Source: Embleya scabrispora DSM 41855
Lineage (GTDB): Bacteria > Actinomycetota > Actinomycetes > Streptomycetales > Streptomycetaceae
Assembly (NCBI RefSeq): GCF_000372745.1
Contig: NZ_KB889670.1
Location: 82,480 to 126,523, forward strand
DNA length: 44,044 nt
Direction of reading: 5' to 3'
Shown here: positions 25,367 to 33,379 of the stretch, in pieces
How the letters are laid out: the number at the start of each line of letters is the position of its first letter
Position numbering within the stretch: position 1 is the stretch's first letter
Notes under the pieces: model-generated
The model's database searches: none
Told to the model about the DNA's origin: nothing
What the model saw: only the letters and a program-made list of their open reading frames with translations
Made by a program: the position numbers and the translations under genes

Positions 25367-27652
25367 CTACTTGGTCACGTACGCCGCGTCGAACTGGAGG
25401 TAGCTGCCTCCGGTCTTGGTGAGTGTGACGGTGTGCGGGCCCGAGGTCGGGAACTTCGCCGAGTACACCTTCTGTCGGGCCGCGTACGACCCGCCGTTGT
25501 CGGTGGTGGCCATCCCGGCCGCGACGCCGTCGAGGGTGACGTCGGCGGTCGCGTAGCCGTCACCCATCGGGGCCAGTACGTCGACGGCGCTGCCGGTGAA
25601 CGTGATCGTGACCGAGTCGCCGTTCGTCGAGCTCCAGGTCACGTCGTCGCCGTGGTCGCCGCCGCCGCGATTGCCGGAATGTGTCCAAGCGCCCTGGTAG
25701 GAGACCCCCGAGTCGGTGTCGTTGAGCGCCATCGGGCCCTCGATCATCCGGGCGCCGTCGATCGTGAGCCGCACGCCGGAGACCTTGACCAGTTTGACGG
25801 TGTGTGTGCCCGGCGCCAGGTGGCGTGCCGCGTACAGCACGGACTGCGGTCGAGGCCACCAGGAGAAGCCGTCCAGCCGTTGGACGAGCGCACCGTCGAG
25901 GTACACGTCGTACTCGCCGCCCAGCAGGTTGCGCGGGCCCAGGACGTCGGCGGCTGTGCCGGTGAACGTGTACGTGACCGAGCTGCCGTTCGCGGTCGCC
26001 GCCTGCACGTCGTCGCCGAGATCACCGGTCCAGGAGTTGCTCGTGTACTTCCACGCGCCGTCCCAGGTGAAGCCGGGCGTGTCCTGGTCGACGGGCTCGG
26101 CGTCGATGCGTTCGGCGTTGCCGCGCAGGGCCTGGCGCACGTCGTTGAGGATCGAGAGGGATTGCTCGGAGACCTTGCCGTCCTCGTACATCATCAGGTT
26201 GAAGCTGAGCGGGACCTTGCGTGAGGCGGCGTCCAGCGCCCAGTCGACGGCCTGCTTGGCGGAGAAGTTCGGGCCGCCGATCTTTTGGCCGCGCAGGTGG
26301 ATGCCCCAGTCGTCCTCCATCCGGAACATCGCGTGCTGGAGCAGGCCCTTCTGTGGACCGGACCGGAAGATGCCGTTGCCGCCGACCGGCGCGCTGCCGT
26401 CGATCGGCTCGCCGTGCACCTCCTCGGCGAAGTAGGTGTCCTGGAAGTCGGTGTAGCGGGGCAGGATCCACGAGTTCCAGGAGACCATGCGCGCCGGGTT
26501 GCCGGTGCGCGCGATCTTCTCCAACTCCTCGAACGGGGCCGGGTAGTAGATCAGACCGTCGTCGAAGAAGAAGCCGTCGAGCTTCTTGCCGTAGCGGTTG
26601 CCGATGTCCGCGACGACCTGCTTCCAGTTGTTCAGCAGCGTGCTGCGGTCGCCGGTGCCGGTGGTGTAGAAGGTGTTCGGGAACTTCTGGGTGGGCCACC
26701 AGGCCGCGTCCTCGGTGCCCAGGTGGTAGTACAGCGTGAAGCCCAGGCCCTCGGCGTGCAGCGCGTCGGCGATCTCGCCGATCAGGTCCCGCTCGGCGGT
26801 GAGATCGCCGTTGCCGACGATCCTGTCGATCGCCGCGTTCGGGCCGTCGACGTGGTAACCCCACCAGCTGTACGACCAGATCACGTAGCCCGCGCCGGTG
26901 CCTTTGACCATCTTCACGAAGGCCGGCACGTCGAAGTCGGCGGCCTGGCGGTTCAGCGACTTGGCCGGCCCGCCGTTCTCCGGGAAGCCCCACGAGCCGT
27001 ACTGGAACATCAGGCCGTAGCCCGCCGACGCGAAGTCGGAGGTGTTCGCGCGGGCGGCGGCGATCCGTGCCTCGCGCGCCGGGCGGTCCTTCTCCCGAAC
27101 CAGTTCGAGCGACTTGACCTGCGCGTCGCCCGCGAGCGTCGCGGTGCGACCGAGCACGATCGTCGACGTCCCGGACGGCAGCGCGAGCTTGCCCGCGTCC
27201 ACGCGCGCCCACCCGCCGGCGGGCTGGGCGAAGCCGGTCGCCGCGGCCGAACCGCGCACGCCGATCTTGAACGTCTGGCCCGGTGCCGCGTTGACCATCC
27301 CGGTGATCCGGTACACGTCGCCCTTGGGCACGGTCACGGTCCACGCGAGGTAGTCGTCCGAGGTCTTGAAGTTCTCGACCCAGAAGTTCTTCCTGGTGTC
27401 GGGGGCGAACACGGACATCGAGGGCGTGCGCTCGGCGGCCGTACCCATCAGGGTCGTGACGTTGTCCGTGACCGCCTTCTGGTCGACCGGCAGCGGGACC
27501 TGTCCCGCCTGCGGGACGGCGTCCGGTGCTGCGGCCGGCGCCGATTCGGCCGGCCGGGGTGTGCGCGCCGCCTGTGCGGCGGGCGCGACGACCACCAGCG
27601 GCGCGCACATGGCCGCGGTGGTCGCCAGGATGGTGCACCATCGTCTCAACAT
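25367..27652 (-). CDS. secreted GH29-like glycoside hydrolase with two C-terminal beta-sandwich modules
   Basis: 761 residues. A signal peptide (1-28: MLRRWC, hydrophobic core, AAQA) is followed by a Pro/Ala linker and an N-terminal beta domain (about 60-190). The catalytic barrel (about 200-525) includes YGLMFQYGSWGFPENGG, YVIWSYSWWGYHVDGPN, FTLYYHLG and KLDGFFFDDGLIYYP, where the acidic pair is the likely nucleophile region. It resembles GH29 and divergent fucosidase-like enzymes, and I am less sure of the family than for the intracellular one. Two homologous modules follow (about 535-645 and 655-760), each starting with a GAWxxxxNxxxGDxGDDV pattern and ending in an HTVxLxK strand. They look like carbohydrate-binding sandwiches. 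It probably frees fucose or fucosylated pieces outside the cell. Confidence 0.82.
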   Translation of the reverse strand: MLRRWCTILATTAAMCAPLVVVAPAAQAARTPRPAESAPAAAPDAVPQAGQVPLPVDQKAVTDNVTTLMGTAAERTPSMSVFAPDTRKNFWVENFKTSDDYLAWTVTVPKGDVYRITGMVNAAPGQTFKIGVRGSAAATGFAQPAGGWARVDAGKLALPSGTSTIVLGRTATLAGDAQVKSLELVREKDRPAREARIAAARANTSDFASAGYGLMFQYGSWGFPENGGPAKSLNRQAADFDVPAFVKMVKGTGAGYVIWSYSWWGYHVDGPNAAIDRIVGNGDLTAERDLIGEIADALHAEGLGFTLYYHLGTEDAAWWPTQKFPNTFYTTGTGDRSTLLNNWKQVVADIGNRYGKKLDGFFFDDGLIYYPAPFEELEKIARTGNPARMVSWNSWILPRYTDFQDTYFAEEVHGEPIDGSAPVGGNGIFRSGPQKGLLQHAMFRMEDDWGIHLRGQKIGGPNFSAKQAVDWALDAASRKVPLSFNLMMYEDGKVSEQSLSILNDVRQALRGNAERIDAEPVDQDTPGFTWDGAWKYTSNSWTGDLGDDVQAATANGSSVTYTFTGTAADVLGPRNLLGGEYDVYLDGALVQRLDGFSWWPRPQSVLYAARHLAPGTHTVKLVKVSGVRLTIDGARMIEGPMALNDTDSGVSYQGAWTHSGNRGGGDHGDDVTWSSTNGDSVTITFTGSAVDVLAPMGDGYATADVTLDGVAAGMATTDNGGSYAARQKVYSAKFPTSGPHTVTLTKTGGSYLQFDAAYVTK

Positions 27653-27729
27653 CGGTCAAGACTCCTTGCTTGTCGCCGGGAGGGTGCTGATGGATCGGCG
27701 CCGTCGCGGCCAGGCGACGGCGCCGTACA

Positions 27730-27767
27730 CGAATGCCCGGCGGTACGGGCGTACGGCCGGGCATTCG
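27730..27767 (-). terminator. hairpin between the ABC ATPase and secreted hydrolase genes
   Basis: CGAATGCCCGGC (27730-27741) pairs exactly with 27756-27767; the 14-nt centre itself has GTACG/CGTAC complementarity, making a long stem. It lies 25 bp after the ATPase stop and 77 bp before the hydrolase start, so it may set lower expression of the hydrolase. Confidence 0.7.
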
Positions 27768-27791
27768 CGGGTTCGGGGTGGGGGCGTCCGG

Positions 27792-28910
27792 TCAGCGCAG
27801 GGCAGCCCCGGATTCGGCGTCGAACAGGTGGATCCGCGCGGGGTCCAGGGCCAGTTCGACCTTCGCGTCCGCGACCACGGCGCTCTCGGCCGGGAAGCGG
27901 CAGGCGATCGGCGCACCGGCCGAGGTCGCGTCGCCGCGTATCGCGCCGAGGGTGACGTAGACGTTCTTCTCCGCGCCCAGTGCCTCGACGTACTCGACGA
28001 TCGCCGGGATCCGCACATGCCTGGCGGTGTCCCCGAGGATCGACGCGTCCAGCAGGTGCTCGGGCCGCACGCCGACGGTGACCGGCCCCTCCGGATACCC
28101 GCGCTCGGCGGCGGGCAACGGCACGTCCACGCCGCCGAGTACCACCTCGGTGCCGCCCTTGCCGGTGCGCAGCCGCGCCTCGACCAGGTTCATCGGCGGC
28201 GTGCCCATGAACGACGCGACGAAGGTGTTCGCGGGGGAGCGGTAGATCTCGTCGGGCGTGCCGATCTGCTGGAGACGACCCTCCTTGAGCACGGCGACCC
28301 GGTGGCCCATGGTCATCGCCTCGACCTGATCGTGCGTCACGTAGACCATCGTGGTGCCGACCCGGCGCTGCAGGCGGGCGATCTCGCCGCGCATCTGCAC
28401 GCGCAGCTTGGCGTCCAGGTTCGACAGCGGCTCGTCCATCAGGAACAGCGCGGCGTCACGGATGATCGCCCGGCCCATCGCGACGCGCTGGCGCTGGCCG
28501 CCGGAGAGCTGGCCGGGCTTGCGGTCGAGGTAGTCGGTCAGCTCCAGCATGGCCGCCACCTCGCGCACCCGGCGGTCGATCTCGTCCTTGGGCCGCTTGG
28601 CCAGGCGCAGCGGGTAGGCGATGTTGCGGGCCACCGTGTAGTGCGGGTAGAGCGCGTAGTTCTGGAACACCATCGCGATGTCGCGGTCGCCCGGGTGCAC
28701 GTCGTTGACGACGCGGTCGCCGATGCGCAGTTCGCCGCCGGTGATCGATTCCAGGCCCGCGATCATCCGCAGCAGGGTGGACTTGCCGCAGCCCGAGGGG
28801 CCGACCAGGACCAGGAACTCGCCGTCGGCGATGTCCAGATCCATGCCGTGCACCGCGACGTGCCCGTTCGGGTAGGTCTTGGACACCTGGTCCAACATCA
28901 CCTGGGCCAT
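27792..28910 (-). CDS. sugar ABC transporter ATP-binding protein (UgpC/MsiK type)
   Basis: 372 residues. Walker A GPSGCGKSTLLRMIAGLE (about 36-53), Q-loop MVFQNYALYPHYTV, signature LSGGQRQRVAMGRAI, Walker B LFLMDEPLSNLDA and switch His in YVTHDQ are all present. A C-terminal regulatory beta domain (about 240-372) with VGVRPEHL is typical of MalK/UgpC/MsiK ATPases that energise CUT1 sugar importers. In many Streptomyces one MsiK serves several importers, so finding a dedicated copy beside the permeases is of note. ATG at 28910 follows GGAG. It is the fourth gene in the SBP-permease-permease-ATPase order and lies 49 bp after the second permease. Confidence 0.96.
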   Translation of the reverse strand: MAQVMLDQVSKTYPNGHVAVHGMDLDIADGEFLVLVGPSGCGKSTLLRMIAGLESITGGELRIGDRVVNDVHPGDRDIAMVFQNYALYPHYTVARNIAYPLRLAKRPKDEIDRRVREVAAMLELTDYLDRKPGQLSGGQRQRVAMGRAIIRDAALFLMDEPLSNLDAKLRVQMRGEIARLQRRVGTTMVYVTHDQVEAMTMGHRVAVLKEGRLQQIGTPDEIYRSPANTFVASFMGTPPMNLVEARLRTGKGGTEVVLGGVDVPLPAAERGYPEGPVTVGVRPEHLLDASILGDTARHVRIPAIVEYVEALGAEKNVYVTLGAIRGDATSAGAPIACRFPAESAVVADAKVELALDPARIHLFDAESGAALR

Positions 28911-28959
28911 GAGTGCTCCAACGTGCAGAAGGGGTGGTGGGCGATCGAGGCGGGCATGC

Positions 28960-29796
28960 TCATTCCTTGACCCCGCCGCTGGTCAGGCCCGCGGTGATGA
29001 AGCGCAGGCCGAAGACGACGAGCAGCAGCGCGGGGACGGCGAGCAGCACCAGCGAGGCGTTGTACTTGCCGATGTCCGAGGGGCTGGTCGCCAGGTACTG
29101 CTGGAAGGACTGCACCGCCTTCGCGGCGGTCGTGTACTTCTCGTCGGTGAACAGCAGGCTCGGGAACAGGAAGTCCTGGAGCGACCACATGACGCACAGG
29201 ATGGAGAGGTTGACCAACGCGGGCCGGCACAGCGGCAGATAGACCGTGCGAAAGACCTGCCAGTGCCCGGCCCGGTCCATCCGCGCCGCCTCGATCAGCG
29301 AATCGGGGATGTTGTCGCCGAAGTTGCGCAGCAGCAGCACCGCGAACGGCAGGGTCAGCGCCGCCTCGGGCAGCGCGACGCCCAGGTAGTTGTCGAACAG
29401 GCCCGCCTCGCGGATCGTGTAGTACAGCGGCACCAGGATCGCGGTCCCGGGCACCGCCAGACACAACACGATGCCGTAGTACAGCGCCTCCTTGCCGCGG
29501 AAGTGCAGCTTGGAGAAGGCGTATCCGGCGAGCGCGCCGACGCTGACCACGATGCCGGCGTGCAGCACGGCGATGATGAAGGAGTTCAGGTAGGTGTCGT
29601 AGATCGTGACGTCGCCGACCGGGTCGGTGAACAGCGCGGTGTAGTTGCCCGTCCCGCCGCCTTCGAGGGATCGCTTGATCGCGGCGTAGATCGGGAAGAG
29701 CCAGATCGCGCCCATCAGCAGCAGCATGCCCTGGAGGATCCGGCGGTCGCGCTTGCGACCGGTGAGTACGCGCATGGCGTCGCTGGTCTCGGCCAC
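28960..29796 (-). CDS. carbohydrate ABC transporter permease (MalG-like)
   Basis: 278 residues with about six membrane helices (first near 24-40, last near 245-268). The EAA loop reads EAARMDRAGHWQVFRTVYLPLCRPAL, which docks on the ATPase. GTG at 29796 is preceded by GAGGAG inside the end of the previous gene, and only 3 bp separate the two, so translation is probably coupled. It forms the membrane channel with the permease upstream. The locus context suggests a fucoside or fuco-oligosaccharide as cargo, but the protein itself does not show this. Confidence 0.94.
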   Translation of the reverse strand: MAETSDAMRVLTGRKRDRRILQGMLLLMGAIWLFPIYAAIKRSLEGGGTGNYTALFTDPVGDVTIYDTYLNSFIIAVLHAGIVVSVGALAGYAFSKLHFRGKEALYYGIVLCLAVPGTAILVPLYYTIREAGLFDNYLGVALPEAALTLPFAVLLLRNFGDNIPDSLIEAARMDRAGHWQVFRTVYLPLCRPALVNLSILCVMWSLQDFLFPSLLFTDEKYTTAAKAVQSFQQYLATSPSDIGKYNASLVLLAVPALLLVVFGLRFITAGLTSGGVKE

Positions 29797-29799
29797 GGT

Positions 29800-30807
29800 C
29801 TACTCCTCGGACTTTCCGGTGAAACGGAGCTGGATCGCGGACAACAGGAGCGCGAGCAGCAGGACGACCACGGCGGCGGCCGACGCGTAGCCGACCCGGG
29901 GACCGGGCGAGGTCGCGTAGTTGTACACGTAGGTGCCGGAGATCTCGGTGCCGCCGGCCGGTCCGCCCTTGGTCGAGAAGAAGACGATCTCGAAGGCGCG
30001 GAAGGACATCAGCAGGATCGAGACGACCACCGTCTTGTGGGTGGTGCGCATCAGCGGGAAGAGCATCGTGCGCAGCAACTGCCAGAACGAGGCGCCGTCC
30101 AGGACCGCGGCCTCCAGGAGGGAGGTGTTCAGCGCGCTCAGGTCGGCGGTGTAGTACATGATCGGCAGGCCGACCAGGTAGACGAAGATGCCGATGACCA
30201 CGGCGTACGCCAGGCCCGGTTCGGTCAGCCAGTGGCCGGCCAAGAAGTCCAGGTGGGCGCTGCGCAGCGTCTCGTTGAGCGTGCCGTAGCGGTTCTCCAT
30301 CATGCCGCCGAACACCGAGGCGACCAGTGCGACCGGCATCAGCGAGGGGACCAGGAACACCGCGTAGAAGACCTTGCGGCCGCGCATGCCCGTGCTCAGC
30401 ACGACGGCCAGGAAGAAGCCCAGGGTCAGTGCGCCGGCGACGGCGGCGGCGGCGAACACGACGTTGTTCAGCAGCGCCCGGATGAACCGGTCGTCGGTGA
30501 ACAGCAGTCGATAGTTCTCCAGTCCGACCGACTCCGGGTCCAGGAAGGACAGGTCGGTGCGCTGGAGGCTGGTGCGGGCCAGGAATACGAAGCCGAAGAC
30601 GTAGAACACGAGGTAGAAGGCGAGGAGCGGGAGGAGGAACAGCAGCGCCGTGCGCATCATCCCCCGCTGCTGCGGGCCGTCGATCCGCTTGGTCTTGCGT
30701 GTGCGACCGGCTTTGCCTGCGCGGCGCAGGCCGGGCAGGCGGCGGGGGGCCGCCGGCCCGGCCCCGGCTGACGCGGTGCCGGCCGGGCCCGGGGCGGTGG
30801 TGGTCAT
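29800..30807 (-). CDS. carbohydrate ABC transporter permease (MalF-like)
   Basis: 335 residues. A 45-residue cytoplasmic tail rich in Ala, Pro, Gly, Arg and Lys precedes the first helix (ALLFLLPLLAFYLVFYVFGFVF), followed by about five more. The EAA loop is EAAVLDGASFWQLLRTMLFPLMRTT. ATG at 30805-30807 has AAGGA about 9 nt upstream. It pairs with the permease encoded downstream, and substrate comes from the lipoprotein encoded upstream. Between the binding-protein gene and this gene lie 99 bp. Confidence 0.94.
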   Translation of the reverse strand: MTTTAPGPAGTASAGAGPAAPRRLPGLRRAGKAGRTRKTKRIDGPQQRGMMRTALLFLLPLLAFYLVFYVFGFVFLARTSLQRTDLSFLDPESVGLENYRLLFTDDRFIRALLNNVVFAAAAVAGALTLGFFLAVVLSTGMRGRKVFYAVFLVPSLMPVALVASVFGGMMENRYGTLNETLRSAHLDFLAGHWLTEPGLAYAVVIGIFVYLVGLPIMYYTADLSALNTSLLEAAVLDGASFWQLLRTMLFPLMRTTHKTVVVSILLMSFRAFEIVFFSTKGGPAGGTEISGTYVYNYATSPGPRVGYASAAAVVVLLLALLLSAIQLRFTGKSEE

Positions 30808-30906
30808 GATGGGCGTCCTTGCCGATCGGGGGCGGTGCGGCGGCGTGCCGGCCGGGGGAGGGCGGCGTGTTCCACGCGCATGCTTGGGGTGCGCCGGGTG
30901 GTGCGG

Positions 30907-32220
30907 CTACTTGCTGTAGCGGCCGCTCGTGAACTCCTCCTGGAGCTTCTTCGCCTCGGAGGAGGGGTCGGAGCCCTGGATGACCTTCTTGACCGTGTCG
31001 CCGGCGACCACGGTGAAGTCGCTCATGTTGTTGCGCTCGCCGACGGAGGAGTCCACGAGCTGCTGGAGCGCGGTGTAGCCGGTCTTCGCGGTCTCGGTGG
31101 ACAGCACGTCCGGCGCGAGTGCGAAGTCCTTCTTGCTCGGGAACAGGCCCAGGTCCGCGCCCCATACGGAGACGCCGTCGCCGACGGTCAGGAACTTGAG
31201 CAGCTCGGCCGCCTCCTTGGGGTGCTTGGAGTTCTTCGGGACGGCCAGGCCGGTCTCGATGAAGCCGCGCAGCGAGGGGGTCGCGGTCGGATTCAGCACG
31301 GGCAGGGCGGCGGCGCCGACGTCCTTGATGTCGATCTTGTTGGCGCTGCGGTAGCCGGGGGAGAGCATGCCCGCGTCCCAGGTGCCGCCCACGTAGAACG
31401 CCGACTTGCCGGACGCGAACAGCTCGGTGGCGCGCGTGCCGGTCAGGTCGAGGGTGTCCTTGCTGAGAGTGCCGTCCTTGTACAGGCCCGCGTAGTCGCG
31501 CAGCGCGCCGACGTACGCCTCGTTGTCCCAGCGGCCCTTGCCGTAGCGGATGTCGTTGAACAGCGTGGGTGTGGTCTGCCCGGCCACGGTGAGCGCGACC
31601 TCGTCCTGGAACCACGAGTCGCCGGCCATCACGACCGGGATGCTGTCCGGTGCGGTCGCCTTGACCTTGGTGACGGCCTCTTTGAGCTCGGCCATGGTCC
31701 TGGGCACGGTGGTGACGCCGGCCCGGTCGAGCATGTCCTTGTTGTAGAACATCGCGGCCGAGCCGAGGCGGCCCATCGGGATGAAGTAGAGCTTGCCGTC
31801 CTTGACCAGCTTCCGGCTCTGGTCGAGGGCCTTCGGCGCGAGTTGGTTCAGTACCTCGTCACCGATGCCCAGGTCGGCGATCGGGGTCAGCTTGGCGTGC
31901 AACTGCTCGGCCATCGCGGAGGTCTGCACGCCGACCAGGTCGAGCTTCTGACCGCTGTTCAGCGCCAGCGGAAGCTTCTTCTGGTAGTCGGAGTTCGTGC
32001 TGAGCTGGAGGTCGACCTTGATGTTCGGGTTCGCGGCCTCGAATGCGGCGATGGTCTTCTTGAGGGTCGCATCGGTCGGGAACCAGGTCGAGTACTTGAG
32101 GGTGACCTTGCCGCCGGTCGAGGACGACGCGCCGTCGTTGCCACATGCCGAGGCCAGCATGGCGAAGGCCGCGACACCCGCCACCGTGGTGGCGAACCGC
32201 CGTATCCCTGAGCTCTTCAT
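30907..32220 (-). CDS. sugar-binding lipoprotein of the ABC transporter
   Basis: 437 residues. The frame is open upstream, but ATG at 32218-32220 starts a clear lipoprotein signal (MKSSGIRRF, hydrophobic core, lipobox LASAC with Cys26) after GGAG. The mature part is a family 1 extracellular solute-binding protein: TLKYSTWFPTDATLKKTIAAFEAANPNIKVDLQ, then FYNKDMLDRAGV and PRTMAELKEAVTKVKA. It captures the sugar outside the membrane and hands it to the two permeases. As first gene of the operon its 5' region carries the candidate GntR operator at 32361. The exact sugar is not shown by the sequence, and fucosides are implied by the neighbours. Confidence 0.94.
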   Translation of the reverse strand: MKSSGIRRFATTVAGVAAFAMLASACGNDGASSSTGGKVTLKYSTWFPTDATLKKTIAAFEAANPNIKVDLQLSTNSDYQKKLPLALNSGQKLDLVGVQTSAMAEQLHAKLTPIADLGIGDEVLNQLAPKALDQSRKLVKDGKLYFIPMGRLGSAAMFYNKDMLDRAGVTTVPRTMAELKEAVTKVKATAPDSIPVVMAGDSWFQDEVALTVAGQTTPTLFNDIRYGKGRWDNEAYVGALRDYAGLYKDGTLSKDTLDLTGTRATELFASGKSAFYVGGTWDAGMLSPGYRSANKIDIKDVGAAALPVLNPTATPSLRGFIETGLAVPKNSKHPKEAAELLKFLTVGDGVSVWGADLGLFPSKKDFALAPDVLSTETAKTGYTALQQLVDSSVGERNNMSDFTVVAGDTVKKVIQGSDPSSEAKKLQEEFTSGRYSK

Positions 32221-32360
32221 GGTTCTCCGTAAGTTGTTGGACGGCTCGCGGCTCGGACCGACCCCGTGATCGAGCCGCACAGGTCACCTTTTGAGGCACC
32301 TGCGGAGGGATGTGAGGGTTTGCGGGTCACCCTGCAGGCGACCCGCGGTGGGCTGGAGCT

Positions 32361-32378
32361 TATACATCCGATCTCTGG
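32361..32378. promoter_or_regulatory. candidate operator before the transporter operon
   Basis: TATACATCCGATCTCTGG differs from the site before the dehydratase operon (21731) at two of 18 positions. It lies 141 bp before the binding-protein start, on the expected promoter side. The following stretch 32379-32708 holds no gene I can support. Confidence 0.5.
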
Positions 32379-32708
32379 CCGCACAAGGGTTACGGAGCGC
32401 TGCGGCCGACTCGATACCTCGGGTCCCGTTTCGCGGGCAATTCTGGCCCCGACGGTGCTACCACTTGCGGTTTTTGGCGACGAGATGCACGGTTCCGGAT
32501 CGGGGGTGCAGTCGTCGGTTCTGTACTGACGGCGACACATACATCGGCTCTTTGTGATGCAGCGGAGTGTGTGTCGCGGTGTGAAGCGGAACGGGCCCGG
32601 GGGGCGTCACAGGCTCCGGATCGCGGGTGGGTCGCCTCCTCGCCATCGGCCGGTGGCGCCGACCGGTCGTCTCCTCCACCGGAGTGCCCGCGCGACGACA
32701 AGAACGGC

Positions 32709-32925
32709 CTACTGCGATCGGCTCCGCAATCTGCGCAGGACGTCGCGGACCGCGACGGTGTCGGTGTGGTCGGGGCCGAGGAGGCGCTGGCTCTCGGCCG
32801 GAATCCGTTCGGCTCGTGTGGTGGCTCCTCCGCCGCTGAACCGCGTCGAGTTCGGCGGAAACCGGGTTCCTGCGACGAGCTTCAGGGCGTGGATCGCTCG
32901 TTCTGCGTTGTCAGACGTCTCGGTT
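32709..32925 (-). pseudogene. remnant of a tetratricopeptide-repeat protein, C-terminal end
   Basis: A minus-strand frame ending at TAG 32709-32711 reads NAERAIHALKLVAG, then TTRAERIPAESQRLLGPDHTDTVAVRDVLRRLRS. The LLGPDHxDT pattern is the hallmark of TPR_10/12 repeats in actinobacterial regulators. No start codon or upstream repeats are found, so only the tail of a larger gene remains. It overlaps no intact gene. Confidence 0.45.
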
Positions 32926-32975
32926 GGCGTGCGACCAGGGCGAACTTCGTGCTGGTCGCGGGTGCGTGCCTCGGC

Positions 32976-33152
32976 GAGCTTCCGGCGACGTACATCACGT
33001 GCCTGCTCGACGGCGCCGAGCCGCGCGAGGAGGTGGCCCGGCTACTGGAGAGCGATCAGTGGCGGCTGGTCGAGATGGACACCGGCCACTGGCCGATGTT
33101 CTCCCAGCCGGACGAACCGGCGCGGATTCTCCTCGACACGGCCGGTCGGTGA
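32976..33152 (+). pseudogene. remnant of an alpha/beta hydrolase, C-terminal end
   Basis: The plus frame reads ELPATYITCLLDGAEP, then VARLLESDQWRLVEMD and TGHWPMFSQPDEPARILLD before a stop. GHWPMFSxPDE holds the catalytic His of a common alpha/beta hydrolase group. The nucleophile and lid parts are absent upstream, where the frame has no coding character. It is a leftover fragment, not an active gene. The 227 bases between it and the NRPS stop hold nothing I can support. Confidence 0.6.
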
Positions 33153-33379
33153 CCGCGGTTCGACGGGGTCGCGGGCACAACGCGCCGGTTCGACGGCTAC
33201 AACCGACCACGTCGAAGCGAACCTGCCGTGGCGCGTGGCCCGGCCGGCCGTCCGCCCGGCGGGTGGTCACGCACCGGGACCACGAGGACGAGTGTTCGAC
33301 GGGGACGTCGGCGTTGCGCGACCGCGAAAGCGAACGTCCCCGCCCACAACACTGGGTCGGCAGGGCCCACCGGGGCTTC

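Noticed and set aside
28879-30771. 630-residue plus-strand open frame over the permease genes
   Set aside because: Q/H/R/D-rich shadow of two clear permeases, with no start signal.
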